Part shown: positions 46,141 through 55,578 of the stretch, in pieces
How positions within the stretch are numbered: position 1 is the first letter of the stretch
Layout: every line of letters starts with the position of its first letter
Assembly: GCF_000686805.1 (NCBI RefSeq)
Contig: NZ_KK366017.1
Coordinates: 248,001-312,000, forward strand
Direction: 5' to 3'
Origin: Bacillus sp. UNC41MFS5
GTDB lineage: Bacteria > Bacillota > Bacilli > Bacillales_B > DSM-18226
Length of the DNA stretch: 64,000 nucleotides
The notes under the pieces: model-generated
The model's input: the letters and a program-made list of their open reading frames with translations, nothing else
Database searches by the model: none
What the model was told of the DNA's origin: nothing
Position numbers and translations under genes: made by a program

Positions 46141-47235
46141 ATGGAGAAAATTTTAGAAGTAAAAGACTTAAATATATCGTTTCATACCTTTTCAGGTGAA
46201 GTTAAAGCTATCCGTGGCGTAAGTTTTGATTTATATAATGGTGAAACCTTAGCCATTGTAGGTGAATCTGGTTCAGGTAAATCTGTAACAACCAAATCAA
46301 TCATGCGTTTACTTCCTGAGCACAATTCAGAAATTAAAGGCGGCCAGATTCTATTTGATGGTAAGGATTTAACAAAATTAAAGGATAAGGATATGCAAAA
46401 AATCCGTGGGAAAGATATATCAATGATTTTCCAGGATCCGATGACGTCTTTAAATCCAACCATGAAAATTGGCAATCAGATTATGGAACCTCTTATTAAA
46501 CACCAAAACATGAGCAGACACGCAGCAAAGGAAAGAGCAATTGAATTATTAAAGCTAGTTGGTATTCCTAAGGCGGAGTTACGTGTGGATCAATATCCTC
46601 ATCAGTTCTCTGGGGGTATGAGGCAAAGGGTTGTTATCGCTATTGCTTTAGCATGTAACCCGAAAGTTCTTATTGCTGATGAACCGACAACTGCACTTGA
46701 CGTAACCATTCAAGCACAAATTCTTGAATTAATGAAAGATTTGCAAAAGAAAATTGATACATCAATTATCTTTATTACGCATGATCTTGGTGTGGTTGCA
46801 AATGTAGCCGATCGTGTTGCTGTTATGTACGGAGGAAAAATAGTTGAAATTGGGACTGCTGATGAGATTTTCTATAATCCAAAACATCCATATACATGGG
46901 GATTAATTAGTTCAATGCCTGATATGGATACCCAAGATGATGAACTATTCTCTATTCCGGGAACACCACCAGATTTATTAGATCCACCAAAAGGTGATGC
47001 GTTTGCACCACGTAATCCATTTGTTATGAAGATAGATTTGGAGCAAGAACCACCATTCTTCAAAGTGTCGGATACGCATTATGCTGCAACATGGCTGCTG
47101 CATCCGGATGCACCTAAGGTTGAACCGCCTGCTGCAGTACTAAGACGCCAAAGTCAATTTGCAGGTAAACCTGGAGTTGTGTCAGTAGGAAAGGCAAGTC
47201 AAGCTGCATTCCCTGGAATAAAGGAGGGGAAATAA
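46141..47235 (+). CDS. oppD: Oligopeptide ABC transporter ATPase OppD
   Basis: A 364-residue ATPase: GESGSGKS, IFQDPMTSLNP, FSGGMRQRVVIA, VLIADEPTTALDV. Unlike AppD here, the C-terminal tail lacks the multi-Cys cluster and instead reads PPKGDAFAPRNPFVMK with a long Pro/Ala extension (about 330-364), as in Gram-positive OppD. GGCAGGTGG precedes the ATG. Confidence 0.96.
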   Translation: MEKILEVKDLNISFHTFSGEVKAIRGVSFDLYNGETLAIVGESGSGKSVTTKSIMRLLPEHNSEIKGGQILFDGKDLTKLKDKDMQKIRGKDISMIFQDPMTSLNPTMKIGNQIMEPLIKHQNMSRHAAKERAIELLKLVGIPKAELRVDQYPHQFSGGMRQRVVIAIALACNPKVLIADEPTTALDVTIQAQILELMKDLQKKIDTSIIFITHDLGVVANVADRVAVMYGGKIVEIGTADEIFYNPKHPYTWGLISSMPDMDTQDDELFSIPGTPPDLLDPPKGDAFAPRNPFVMKIDLEQEPPFFKVSDTHYAATWLLHPDAPKVEPPAAVLRRQSQFAGKPGVVSVGKASQAAFPGIKEGK

Positions 47236-48174
47236 ATGGCTCAAAGTGAGAAGTTACTTGAGATTAAAAACCTAAAGCAATATTTTAATGAAGGTAAAAC
47301 AAATGAAGTAAAAGCTGTTGATAATGTATCCTTTGATATTTATAAAGGCGAAGTAATGGGCCTTGTTGGTGAGTCTGGCTGTGGCAAGTCCACAACTGGA
47401 CGTACAATTATCCGTTTGTATGATGCTACTGGCGGAGAAGTTTTATACGATGGAGTAAATGTTCATGGGAAAAAATCAAAGAAACAATTAAAAGAATTCA
47501 ACCGAAAAATGCAAATGATCTTCCAAGACCCTTATGCATCTTTAAATCCTAGATTAAAAATAGCAGATGTTATTGCCGAGGGAATTGATATACATGGTTT
47601 AGCAAAGTCTAAGGAAGACCGGATGGAGCAAGTGTATGAGCTCCTAGAAACCGTGGGCTTGAATAGAGAGCATGCAAACCGCTATCCACATGAATTTAGT
47701 GGTGGTCAGCGTCAAAGGATTGGGATTGCACGTGCCCTAGCTGTACAACCGGAATTTATTATTGCCGACGAACCGATTTCAGCCTTGGATGTTTCTATCC
47801 AAGCTCAGGTCGTAAACCTAATGAGAAAACTGCAAAAAGAGAAAAGCTTAACCTATCTGTTTATTGCTCATGATCTTTCAATGGTTAAATACATTAGTGA
47901 CCGGATCGGTGTTATGTATTTTGGTAAAATGGTTGAGCTTGCGCCTGCGGATGTACTCTATAAAAACCCACTTCATCCGTATACTCAATCACTTTTATCC
48001 GCAATTCCATCTCCAGATCCAATCAGTGAACGGACTCGTAAACGGAGATCTTATGACCCAGCAAGTCATAACTACGAGCCTAATGAACCTGTGGAATTTA
48101 GAGAAGTTACACCAGGACACTTTGTATTATGTTCTGAGAAAGAATTCAAACAATTCCAAGCACAATCTAAATAA
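47236..48174 (+). CDS. oppF: Oligopeptide ABC transporter ATPase OppF
   Basis: A 312-residue ATPase: GESGCGKST, IFQDPYASLNP, FSGGQRQRIGIA, FIIADEPISALDV. The tail reads SYDPASHNYEPNEP and EVTPGHFVLCSEKE. The start follows the oppD stop without a gap, behind GGAGGGG. Last gene of oppABCDF. Confidence 0.96.
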   Translation: MAQSEKLLEIKNLKQYFNEGKTNEVKAVDNVSFDIYKGEVMGLVGESGCGKSTTGRTIIRLYDATGGEVLYDGVNVHGKKSKKQLKEFNRKMQMIFQDPYASLNPRLKIADVIAEGIDIHGLAKSKEDRMEQVYELLETVGLNREHANRYPHEFSGGQRQRIGIARALAVQPEFIIADEPISALDVSIQAQVVNLMRKLQKEKSLTYLFIAHDLSMVKYISDRIGVMYFGKMVELAPADVLYKNPLHPYTQSLLSAIPSPDPISERTRKRRSYDPASHNYEPNEPVEFREVTPGHFVLCSEKEFKQFQAQSK

Positions 48175-48178
48175 ACAT

Positions 48179-48212
48179 AAAAAAAACGATCTCCCTGTTG
48201 AGATCGTTTTTT
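48179..48212. terminator. Bidirectional terminator, oppF / small membrane protein
   Basis: AAAAAACGATCTC pairs with GAGATCGTTTTTT over CCTGTT. Confidence 0.94.
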
Positions 48213-48241
48213 CACCTGTTAACGGCAATTATTAAGTATTC

Positions 48242-48427
48242 TTATTTCCGATTTCCTCCAACAGTTTTCCATCCAGTCTGGTATTTGGCACTTTCATCAA
48301 CAAATTCACTTCGATTTTTACCACCGAATACCTTTTCTCCAAAACTGTTTGTAATTACACCCATTAAGGCTGTGATTCCTACAATTAATAAAGCAACAAT
48401 CGTTAAATCCAATATGTATGAGCCCAT
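48242..48427 (-). CDS. Unknown 61-residue membrane protein
   Basis: One N-terminal transmembrane helix (about residues 5-25), then a basic/polar tail (EKVFGGKNRSEFVDESAKYQTGWKT, split by short loops). I do not recognise it. ATG 48427 has GGAGGGG about nine bases upstream; a longer frame to 48466 is rejected. It is convergent with oppF. It stands where yjbC would be expected beside spxA. Confidence 0.7.
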   Translation of the reverse strand: MGSYILDLTIVALLIVGITALMGVITNSFGEKVFGGKNRSEFVDESAKYQTGWKTVGGNRK

Positions 48428-48989
48428 GGTAATAACCCCTCCATTAATTAGATATTTGTGGTGCAAATTTAAATATCCCCTACTTTATTGTAAAAGAACT
48501 TACTGTTGATTTAAAGAGGAAATTAAATTACATTGATAAGTTTTCAAAACACAATGAATGCGTTTTCATTTCGAATTTTTAATTGAGAATACATTTATGG
48601 TTTAATTTTCTTAAAAATAGGGTAACTCATTATTATAAGTAATTTATTTCATGAAGACCCTTGCTGTTTCAATCATTGTTGACGAACATTATAACAGATG
48701 AATAATTATTAGTGCAAAATTACAGATAAAATAATTAAAAAACATGAAACTTTTAGAAGAATTATTCGTCTAATATAGTGTAATCGAAATTTTTGAATGT
48801 TTTGCTCTTACAATATTTTTTGGAAAAAAGGATACACTTTTAAGAAACAGTGGTGTATAATCAATGATATAAATTACTTATTTATAATTATTATTGAAAT
48901 TGGTACTACCTGATTACAACCAAATCGCTTGATTCAATATAATGGATATTAAATAATAGTCTCAAATAAAAGAGGAGTGTGAAGATCGG
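48428..48989. other. Long AT-rich intergenic region before spxA
   Basis: About 560 bases with no credible gene on either strand. It holds the ECF-type promoter listed separately and a TATAAT at 48938-48943 that could serve a sigma-A promoter for spxA. In B. subtilis spxA is read from several promoters, and yjbC lies here; no yjbC is present in this window. Confidence 0.6.
48745..48770 (+). promoter_or_regulatory. ECF sigma-factor (sigma-M/W/X type) promoter before spxA
   Basis: TGAAAC at 48745-48750 and CGTC at 48767-48770 are 16 bases apart, the ECF consensus spacing. In B. subtilis spxA has a promoter used by sigma-M and relatives during cell-wall stress, which agrees with this site. It would give a 5' leader of about 210 bases. 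Confidence 0.75.
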
Positions 48990-49385
48990 ATGGTAACACT
49001 ATACACTTCACCAAGTTGTACATCATGCAGAAAAGCAAAATCATGGCTAGAAGAACATGAAATTCCATACACAGAGAGAAATATTTTTTCAGAGCCATTA
49101 ACCATGGAAGAGATTAAAGAGATTCTTCGAATGACCGAGGATGGTACCGATGAAATTATTTCTACAAGATCAAAGACATTTCAAAAATTAGACGTTAACC
49201 TAGATGCAATGCCGTTACAAGATCTATTTGGTTTGATCAAAGAAAATCCAGGGCTATTACGACGCCCGATTATCATTGATGAAAAACGATTACAGGTTGG
49301 GTATAATGAGGATGAAATCAGACGATTCCTTCCAAGAAGAGTTAGAACGTTCCAGCTGCGCGAAGCACAGCGAATGGTTAATTAA
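48990..49385 (+). CDS. spxA: Transcriptional regulator Spx
   Basis: A 131-residue ArsC-fold protein that binds the RNA polymerase alpha C-terminal domain and activates thiol-stress genes. The redox switch C10-T-S-C13 is present ([11 protein letters not shown]), as are STRSKTFQ and LLRRPII. GAGGAGTG lies before the ATG. Its degradation partner gene spxH and adaptor mecA are also in this window. The window lacks yjbC and yjbE, its B. subtilis neighbours. Confidence 0.97.
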   Translation: MVTLYTSPSCTSCRKAKSWLEEHEIPYTERNIFSEPLTMEEIKEILRMTEDGTDEIISTRSKTFQKLDVNLDAMPLQDLFGLIKENPGLLRRPIIIDEKRLQVGYNEDEIRRFLPRRVRTFQLREAQRMVN

Positions 49386-49389
49386 ATAA

Positions 49390-49418
49390 ATAGGCCTTCA
49401 TTTAGGAGGTCTTTTTTT
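49390..49418 (+). terminator. Terminator of spxA
   Basis: AGGCCTTC pairs with GGAGGTCT (with G-U pairs) and seven T follow. The remaining 270 bases up to mecA hold only AT-rich sequence in which I see nothing else. Confidence 0.78.
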
Positions 49419-49689
49419 GTATATAAAAATTATATGTTATCATTTGTAGTTTCGGTGTCACTTTGCTACAATAAAAAGAATATCGTACCGCTAATTTTAG
49501 GCAGTATCACGGTTTTTAGATTTTAGCCTTTTTTATTTCCCTTATTAGTACTTTTATCATAAAATAAAGTACATGAGTATTTACTTTTTGCCCTTTGAAA
49601 ATTCTTATGGATTTAAGTAAATGCTAAGGCAGTATCTGCTTGGGGGTATTTAGTCCCTTCAATCTGGAAAACGGAAGGGAGAGGTTTAG

Positions 49690-50361
49690 ATGGAGATTGA
49701 ACGCATTAATGAAAATACAGTGAAATTTTACATTTCATATGGTGATATAGAAGAACGAGGCTTTGACCGTGAGGAAATCTGGTACAATCGGGAACGAAGT
49801 GAAGAACTCTTTTGGGAAATGATGGATGAAGTTCATGATGAAGAAGAGTTTGTAATTGAGGGTCCTCTTTGGATTCAAGTTCAAGCTCTTGATAAAGGTT
49901 TAGAAATCCTTGTCACTAAAGCACAACTATCAAAGGATGGTCAAAAGTTTGAATTACCCATTCCAAATGACAAACTAAAAGATCTGCCAGTTGATGAGCA
50001 AATTGATGAGATTCTGGATCATCATTTCAATCCAAATCATACAAATGAGGAAGGTATATTACTTGAGGAAGAAACATTAGAATTCCTCATTGGTTTTAAA
50101 GATTTTGAGGATGTCATTAGTTTATCCAATCGGGCAGGTTTAGATGACTTAGTGACAAAGCTTTATCATTTTGAAGGGAAATATTATCTATTTACAGAAT
50201 TTCCTGAAGACTTATTTGAAGAAGATGAAATTGACGATATATTAAGTATTTTGCTTGAATACGGTGTTGAGACACAACTTACAATACATCGAATTCAAGA
50301 ATATGGTAAAGAGATAATTTCTGATAATGTTTTTGCTGAATTACGAAAACATTTTCGCTAA
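49690..50361 (+). CDS. mecA: Adaptor protein MecA
   Basis: Binds ClpC and delivers substrates such as ComK and ComS-regulated complexes to ClpCP. 223 residues: N-terminal MEIERINENTVKFYISYGDIEERGF that recognises substrates, acidic linker (about 85-125), C-terminal Clp-binding domain ending HRIQEYGKEIISDNVFAELRKHF. GGGAGAGG precedes the ATG. Near spxA, as in B. subtilis, where yjbE lies between them. Confidence 0.96.
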   Translation: MEIERINENTVKFYISYGDIEERGFDREEIWYNRERSEELFWEMMDEVHDEEEFVIEGPLWIQVQALDKGLEILVTKAQLSKDGQKFELPIPNDKLKDLPVDEQIDEILDHHFNPNHTNEEGILLEEETLEFLIGFKDFEDVISLSNRAGLDDLVTKLYHFEGKYYLFTEFPEDLFEEDEIDDILSILLEYGVETQLTIHRIQEYGKEIISDNVFAELRKHFR

Positions 50362-50367
50362 CTAATG

Positions 50368-50398
50368 TACCGATTTCAATATTGAAATCGGTATTTTT
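50368..50398 (+). terminator. Terminator of mecA
   Basis: Perfect palindrome TACCGATTTCA with its complement around AT, then ATTTTT. Confidence 0.9.
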
Positions 50399-50431
50399 AG
50401 CATTAATTATTTTGGAAATAAATTCTGGCAG

Positions 50432-51955
50432 GTGAGGACACTGAAAAACACAGTAAGGGTTATTTTATTTTTGTTGCTATTATCCATACTATGGTTTTTC
50501 TTTAAGGATCGTTTAGCTAGTGGAATTTTTGGTATCCTGAGTGTACTTGTTACACTGTCGGTCATATTCATAGGTTTTGTAATTTTCCTTGAGAACCGCC
50601 GCCATCCAACACAAACGATTACATGGTTAGTGGTATTAGGCAGCTTTCCATTAGTTGGTTTTATTTTTTACCTCCTCTTTGGAAGAAATTATCGTAAGGA
50701 AAAGATGTTTAGAAAAAAATATTTTCTAGATAAACAAGCTTTTTTGACCGTTGAAGGGGAAGAAGATCCGAGAAATGATGAAAAACTTAGTTTAATGGGT
50801 GAACATCAAGGGAAATTATTTAACTTGGCTCAAAAACTAGGGAATAGCCCAATCTCCTTTGACACTGCTACAAAAATATTAACAAACGGTGAGGAAACCT
50901 TTCAGCATATTATTGAGCAATTAAAAAAGGCAAGACATCATATCCATATGGAATATTATATTGTTCGTCACGATCGTATAGGGCAGGAAATAAAAAATCT
51001 ATTGATTGAGAAAGCCCATCAAGGTGTTAAGGTGCGTTTTTTATATGACGCAGTGGGTTCTTGGCAGCTTTCAAAATCTTATATTAATGAACTTAAAAAT
51101 GAGGGGATTGAAATGGTTACTTTTGGACCTGTAAAACTCCCATTTTTAAATAATAAATTTAATTTCCGGAATCATCGTAAAATGATTATCATTGATGGAA
51201 ATATCGGCTTTGTAGGCGGGCTAAATATTGGGGATGAATATCTGGGGAGAAATAAGCAGATAGGGTTTTGGCGTGATACTCATTTAATGCTTCGAGGTGA
51301 GGCAGTAAGAACGCTGCAGTTAATTTTTTTACAAGACTGGTATTATATGACCAGTCACAGTTTCTTAACAGCCGAATACCTATCACCTCAGATTAATGAT
51401 GAAAGTCACGGTGGGGTGCAGCTAATTGCTGGGGGACCGGATAATGAGTGGAGTGTAATTAAGAATATTTTTTTCTCCATGATTGCAAGCGCAGAGAAAT
51501 CAGTTTGGATTGCATCCCCTTATTTTATACCGGATGAAGATATTTTTTCAGCCATAAAAGTAGCTGCACTTAGTGGTATTGATGTACGACTTCTTGTACC
51601 AAATAAACCAGATAAACGGATTGTCTTTCATGCTTCAAGGTCATACTTTCCGGAACTTTTGGACGCAGGGGTTAAAGTTTATGAATATGAGCGGGGGTTT
51701 ATGCACAGTAAGATTGTCATTGTTGATTATGAATTAGCCTCGATTGGGACATCGAATATGGATATGAGAAGTTTTCATTTGAATTTCGAGGTAAATGCTT
51801 TCTTATTTCGTACAAATAGCACACAAAAGCTTGTTGAGGAGTATTTAAATGACCTTGAATTTTCCAAACAATTGGATAAAGCAACCTTTGATGACAGACA
51901 TCTTGGTTTTAAGGTACTTGAATCGACGGCAAGACTACTCTCGCCTTTACTCTAA
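50432..51955 (+). CDS. cls: Cardiolipin synthase
   Basis: Joins two phosphatidylglycerols into cardiolipin at the membrane. About 507 residues, two N-terminal transmembrane helices (about 8-25 and 33-55), a third near 65-85, then two HKD motifs: HRKMIIIDGNIGFVGG and HSKIVIVDYELASIGTSNMD. The start is unclear: GTG 50432 lies inside a good ribosome site (AGGTGAGG), and an in-frame CTG at 50441 stands just after it. cls is inserted between mecA and coiA, which are neighbours in B. subtilis. Confidence 0.95.
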   Translation: MRTLKNTVRVILFLLLLSILWFFFKDRLASGIFGILSVLVTLSVIFIGFVIFLENRRHPTQTITWLVVLGSFPLVGFIFYLLFGRNYRKEKMFRKKYFLDKQAFLTVEGEEDPRNDEKLSLMGEHQGKLFNLAQKLGNSPISFDTATKILTNGEETFQHIIEQLKKARHHIHMEYYIVRHDRIGQEIKNLLIEKAHQGVKVRFLYDAVGSWQLSKSYINELKNEGIEMVTFGPVKLPFLNNKFNFRNHRKMIIIDGNIGFVGGLNIGDEYLGRNKQIGFWRDTHLMLRGEAVRTLQLIFLQDWYYMTSHSFLTAEYLSPQINDESHGGVQLIAGGPDNEWSVIKNIFFSMIASAEKSVWIASPYFIPDEDIFSAIKVAALSGIDVRLLVPNKPDKRIVFHASRSYFPELLDAGVKVYEYERGFMHSKIVIVDYELASIGTSNMDMRSFHLNFEVNAFLFRTNSTQKLVEEYLNDLEFSKQLDKATFDDRHLGFKVLESTARLLSPLL

Positions 51956-51961
51956 ACTAAT

Positions 51962-51991
51962 AAAAAACTCGTCAAATTGGCGAGTTTTTTT
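51962..51991 (+). terminator. Terminator of cls
   Basis: AAAAAACTCG(T)C pairs with G(G)CGAGTTTTTT, and T residues follow. Confidence 0.9.
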
Positions 51992-52053
51992 ATGTTCTAA
52001 AAGGAATTTATCGAATTTTGACGAATTTACATAGAGAAAGGAGGATGAAATAA

Positions 52054-53250
52054 TTGTTAACGGCTCAAACCAAAATGGGTGAATGTATCTGTCTCGGCCT
52101 GGATTATAAAAAAGATACTCTTTTAGAACTTCGCAGTAAAGAAGAATTTTTTTGCCCTATTTGCGGGGAAAGCGTTTTGCTCAAATTAGGGGATCAGCGT
52201 ATTTTTCATTTTGCCCATAAGCAAAGCGGAGTTTGTCGTGATTTTTATGAAAATGAATCAATATACCACATGGAGGGCAAACGTCAGCTCTATCAGTGGC
52301 TGGTGGAACAAAAGGTCCCTTCAATATTAGAGTACTATGATAAGGAAATTCAGCAAAGACCTGACATAATGTTCAAGTTTAATGGAGAGAAATTTGCATT
52401 AGAGTATCAATGTTCAACGATTCCAGAAAGTATACTTATCAAAAGGACCAATTCATATCTTCAGAACGGTTATCATCCCATATGGATTATATCTAGCAAC
52501 CAAATCCGTACGAAAAGAAATAATATGGTTGCTTTGTCCAACTTTCAATACCTATTTTTACGAACAACTGCTGCAGGAAAGTTTTATATACCATCCTATT
52601 GCCCCGAAAAACAGCAATTTCATTTTATTGGATCCATTACCCCTTACTCGACAAGAAATGCCTTCGCTCATCATACTTTTTACCCAATAAGGAATATGGA
52701 CATGAATGATTTATTAGAACCAAAGATCAACAATCAAATAGATTTTTCTAGTTGGAACAATCAAATTGAAAAATTTCTTCTTAATTGGACCCTCCATCCT
52801 AGTAAACAGCATCATTCATTTCTCCATGAAATTTATAACAGAAATCTTAATCTCTTCCTTTTACCGACAGAAATTGGCCTTCCAATCCCTCATTCGCTAG
52901 TCATTCAAACTTCACCGATTATTTGGCAAACCTACTTATTTATTGATTGTATTGTCAACAAATATGTTGGTGATTTAATAACCCTTCAGGAATTGTCTTT
53001 CCATTTCAATAAAAGGATTCGTAGAAAAGAAATTGTCTTAAGAAATTTACCACAGGTTACAACAGGGACATCGTTATCTGCCATCCTTGACTATCTTTTA
53101 TTGTTAGAGCAATTGGGTATTATTACGAAAATGGGAGAAACCACATTTCAATTGAAACGGAAAATATTTATTCCTAGGACAAATAGAGAAAAAGAAGAAG
53201 CGAAGGTTTTATTTTTTCAAAAATATCAGCGTTTCCTATCGAATAGATAA
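52054..53250 (+). CDS. coiA: Competence protein CoiA
   Basis: A 398-residue protein of DNA uptake/recombination during transformation. The N-terminal zinc-ribbon-like part has CPICGESVLLKLGDQRIFHFAH; the nuclease-like core shows RPDIMFKFNGEKFALEYQCS, resembling the D...E-X-Q site of restriction-fold nucleases. Starts at TTG, with AAGGAGG about nine bases upstream; no ATG fits. Likely under ComK in competent cells, although I did not identify a K-box with confidence. Confidence 0.92.
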   Translation: MLTAQTKMGECICLGLDYKKDTLLELRSKEEFFCPICGESVLLKLGDQRIFHFAHKQSGVCRDFYENESIYHMEGKRQLYQWLVEQKVPSILEYYDKEIQQRPDIMFKFNGEKFALEYQCSTIPESILIKRTNSYLQNGYHPIWIISSNQIRTKRNNMVALSNFQYLFLRTTAAGKFYIPSYCPEKQQFHFIGSITPYSTRNAFAHHTFYPIRNMDMNDLLEPKINNQIDFSSWNNQIEKFLLNWTLHPSKQHHSFLHEIYNRNLNLFLLPTEIGLPIPHSLVIQTSPIIWQTYLFIDCIVNKYVGDLITLQELSFHFNKRIRRKEIVLRNLPQVTTGTSLSAILDYLLLLEQLGIITKMGETTFQLKRKIFIPRTNREKEEAKVLFFQKYQRFLSNR

Positions 53251-53392
53251 ATGAAAACTAACAGAAGGGCATACTATTAGAGGTGTAAATAGTTTCCTTT
53301 CTGTCAATTGCTAAAAGGAAATTGGAAAGATAAGGAGAATACTATGTAATGATACTTTCTATCACAGGTAAATATAGAATGGAGGATGAAGG

Positions 53393-55216
53393 ATGGCAAA
53401 TGAAACAGCAATAAAATCACTTCCAGCAAGAAGTGAAATCCCTGAACAAGATACATGGAAATTAGAAGATATTTTTTCGAATGATCAGGAATGGGAAAAG
53501 GAATTTCAAGAAGTAAAAAGCCAAATCCCAGGAATTAAAGAATTTGAAGGGAAATTAGGTGAAAGTGCAGAGACACTTTATAAAGCGCTACAATTCCAAG
53601 ACAAACTGTTAGAACGAATTGGAAAGCTTTATACATATTCGCATATGCGTTATGACCAAGATACCACAAACTCTTTTTATCAAGGCCTGGATGACAGAAT
53701 GAAAAATATGTATTCACAAGCAGCCAGTCAATTAGCTTTTATTGTCCCTGAAATTCTTTCTTTAAATGAGAACCAAGTAACCAGTTTCTTAAGTGAAAAA
53801 TCGGAATTAAAGCTCTATGAGCATGCACTAGCTGAAATTAACCTGCAAAGACCACATGTCCTCACGGCAGAACAGGAAGCATTGCTAGCAGAAGCCAGCG
53901 AGGTAATGGATGCTTCTAGTAATACATTTGGGATGTTGAATAATGCAGACCTTGAATTTCCATCTATTAAAGATGAAAATGGTGCTGAGGTTGAAATTAC
54001 TCATGGCCGCTATATTCGCTTCTTGGAAAGTGAAGACCCACGGGTAAGACACGATGCATTTAAAGCTGTATACAAGACATATGGTGATTTTAAAAATACA
54101 TTTTCAAGTACGTTAAGTGGCAATGTGAAGAAGGATAATTTTAATGCACGAGTAAGAAAGTATGATTCAGCTAGACATGCTGCGCTTTCTGCGAACAATA
54201 TCCCAGAAAGTGTGTACGATAACCTTGTAAATACGGTAACCGATAATCTTCATTTATTACATCGATATATAAAGCTTCGTAAAAAAGTTCTGGGTCTTGA
54301 TGAACTTCATATGTATGATTTATTTACACCTCTAGTCAAAGATGTGAAAATGGAAATCAAATACGAAGAAGCGAAGGACTTAGTCATTAAAGGATTAGCC
54401 CCACTAGGTGATGAATATTCAAAAATATTAACTGAGGGCTTTGAAAATCGCTGGGTTGATGTTCATGAGAATAAAGGAAAGCGGAGCGGCGCCTATTCAT
54501 CAGGAGCATATGGGACACATCCATACATTTTAATGAACTGGCAAGATAATGTAAATAACTTATTTACACTTGCCCATGAATTTGGCCATTCCGTGCACAG
54601 TTTCTATACTCGGAAATCACAGCCGTATCCTTACGGCAATTATTCCATTTTCGTTGCAGAAGTGGCTTCTACTTGTAATGAAGCACTTTTAAACGACTAT
54701 TTATTAAAAACAATTGATGATGAACAAAAACGTATATACTTACTTAACCATTACCTAGAAGGCTTTAGAGGGACCGTGTTCCGTCAAACTATGTTTGCTG
54801 AGTTTGAACATATGATCCATCAAAAAGCACAAAATAACGAAGCCTTAACTGCTGATGCATTAACAGAAAGTTATTACGCATTAAATAAAAAATATTTTGG
54901 CGAAGAAGATATTGTAATAGATGAGGAAATCGGATTGGAATGGGCGAGAATTCCACATTTCTATTACAATTATTATGTTTATCAGTATGCTACTGGATTT
55001 AGTGCAGCTACAGCACTAAGCAAGCAAATTTTAGAAGAAGGCGAACCAGCGGTGAAAAGGTATATTGACTTCCTAAGTGCAGGAAGCTCAGATTATCCGA
55101 TTGAGGTTTTGAAAAAAGCTGGAGTCGATATGACTAGTGCCGAGCCAATAAAAAATGCTTGTAAGGTTTTTGAAGAAAAACTGAATGAATTAGAGCAATT
55201 ATTAACGCAAGCATAA
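53393..55216 (+). CDS. pepF: Oligoendopeptidase F
   Basis: A 607-residue M3-family cytoplasmic zinc peptidase that cuts short peptides. Active-site HEFGHSVHSFY with a downstream Glu in VAEVASTCNEALL. GGAGGATGAAGG precedes the ATG. It lies after coiA, as yjbG does in B. subtilis, and can process peptides brought in by the app and opp systems in this window. Confidence 0.96.
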   Translation: MANETAIKSLPARSEIPEQDTWKLEDIFSNDQEWEKEFQEVKSQIPGIKEFEGKLGESAETLYKALQFQDKLLERIGKLYTYSHMRYDQDTTNSFYQGLDDRMKNMYSQAASQLAFIVPEILSLNENQVTSFLSEKSELKLYEHALAEINLQRPHVLTAEQEALLAEASEVMDASSNTFGMLNNADLEFPSIKDENGAEVEITHGRYIRFLESEDPRVRHDAFKAVYKTYGDFKNTFSSTLSGNVKKDNFNARVRKYDSARHAALSANNIPESVYDNLVNTVTDNLHLLHRYIKLRKKVLGLDELHMYDLFTPLVKDVKMEIKYEEAKDLVIKGLAPLGDEYSKILTEGFENRWVDVHENKGKRSGAYSSGAYGTHPYILMNWQDNVNNLFTLAHEFGHSVHSFYTRKSQPYPYGNYSIFVAEVASTCNEALLNDYLLKTIDDEQKRIYLLNHYLEGFRGTVFRQTMFAEFEHMIHQKAQNNEALTADALTESYYALNKKYFGEEDIVIDEEIGLEWARIPHFYYNYYVYQYATGFSAATALSKQILEEGEPAVKRYIDFLSAGSSDYPIEVLKKAGVDMTSAEPIKNACKVFEEKLNELEQLLTQA

Positions 55217-55218
55217 TG

Positions 55219-55254
55219 AAAGGGATGGTGCCAAACTGGCTGCCATCCCTTTCT
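55219..55254. terminator. Hairpin between pepF and the small membrane gene
   Basis: AAAGGGATGG pairs with CCATCCCTTT over a 14-base loop. The T run is short on both strands, so it may be a weak bidirectional terminator. Confidence 0.6.
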
Positions 55255-55426
55255 AAAATCCTCTAAACTTTTTCCGGTCATTAAGGTAATTGATGAAGAT
55301 AAATATCGCTACAAATAATATAGGGGTACTGAACAATAAAGGGAAAATCTTTAACAGTGCAAGGATTTGAAGAAAAAAGGCAATTAAAATAAAAACAATC
55401 ATAAGCGTTAAAGGGAATTTTCTCAT
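55253..55426 (-). CDS. Small membrane protein, YizD-like
   Basis: A 57-residue protein beginning MRKFPLTLMIVFILIAFFLQ and ending NYLNDRKKFRGF, with two transmembrane helices (about 5-25 and 30-48). GAGGGTGG lies about nine bases before the ATG. It occupies the slot between pepF and roxS where B. subtilis has yizD, also a small protein; homology is inferred mainly from position and size. Function unknown. Confidence 0.78.
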   Translation of the reverse strand: MRKFPLTLMIVFILIAFFLQILALLKIFPLLFSTPILFVAIFIFINYLNDRKKFRGF

Positions 55427-55518
55427 ATATAAAGGCCACCCTCATAAAAGTGAGTTTTCATTTCTCTTACTACTATGTCTATTGTCCATTCCATGAATTT
55501 ATGATAATTTGACAATTA

Positions 55519-55534
55519 TGTGAAACAAAGCACA
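55519..55534 (+). promoter_or_regulatory. Rex/Fnr-like inverted repeat before roxS
   Basis: TGTGA-AACAAA-GCACA differs from TGTGA-N6-TCACA at one position; Rex (TTGTGAAN4TTCACAA) and Fnr share this core. Its centre lies about 52 bases before the roxS start, not at -41.5. In B. subtilis roxS is known to be controlled by ResD and Rex, so Rex is the better guess. Confidence 0.6.
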
Positions 55535-55578
55535 TACTTATTGCCGTACATAGAATTAGCATGCTATATTATATACAT

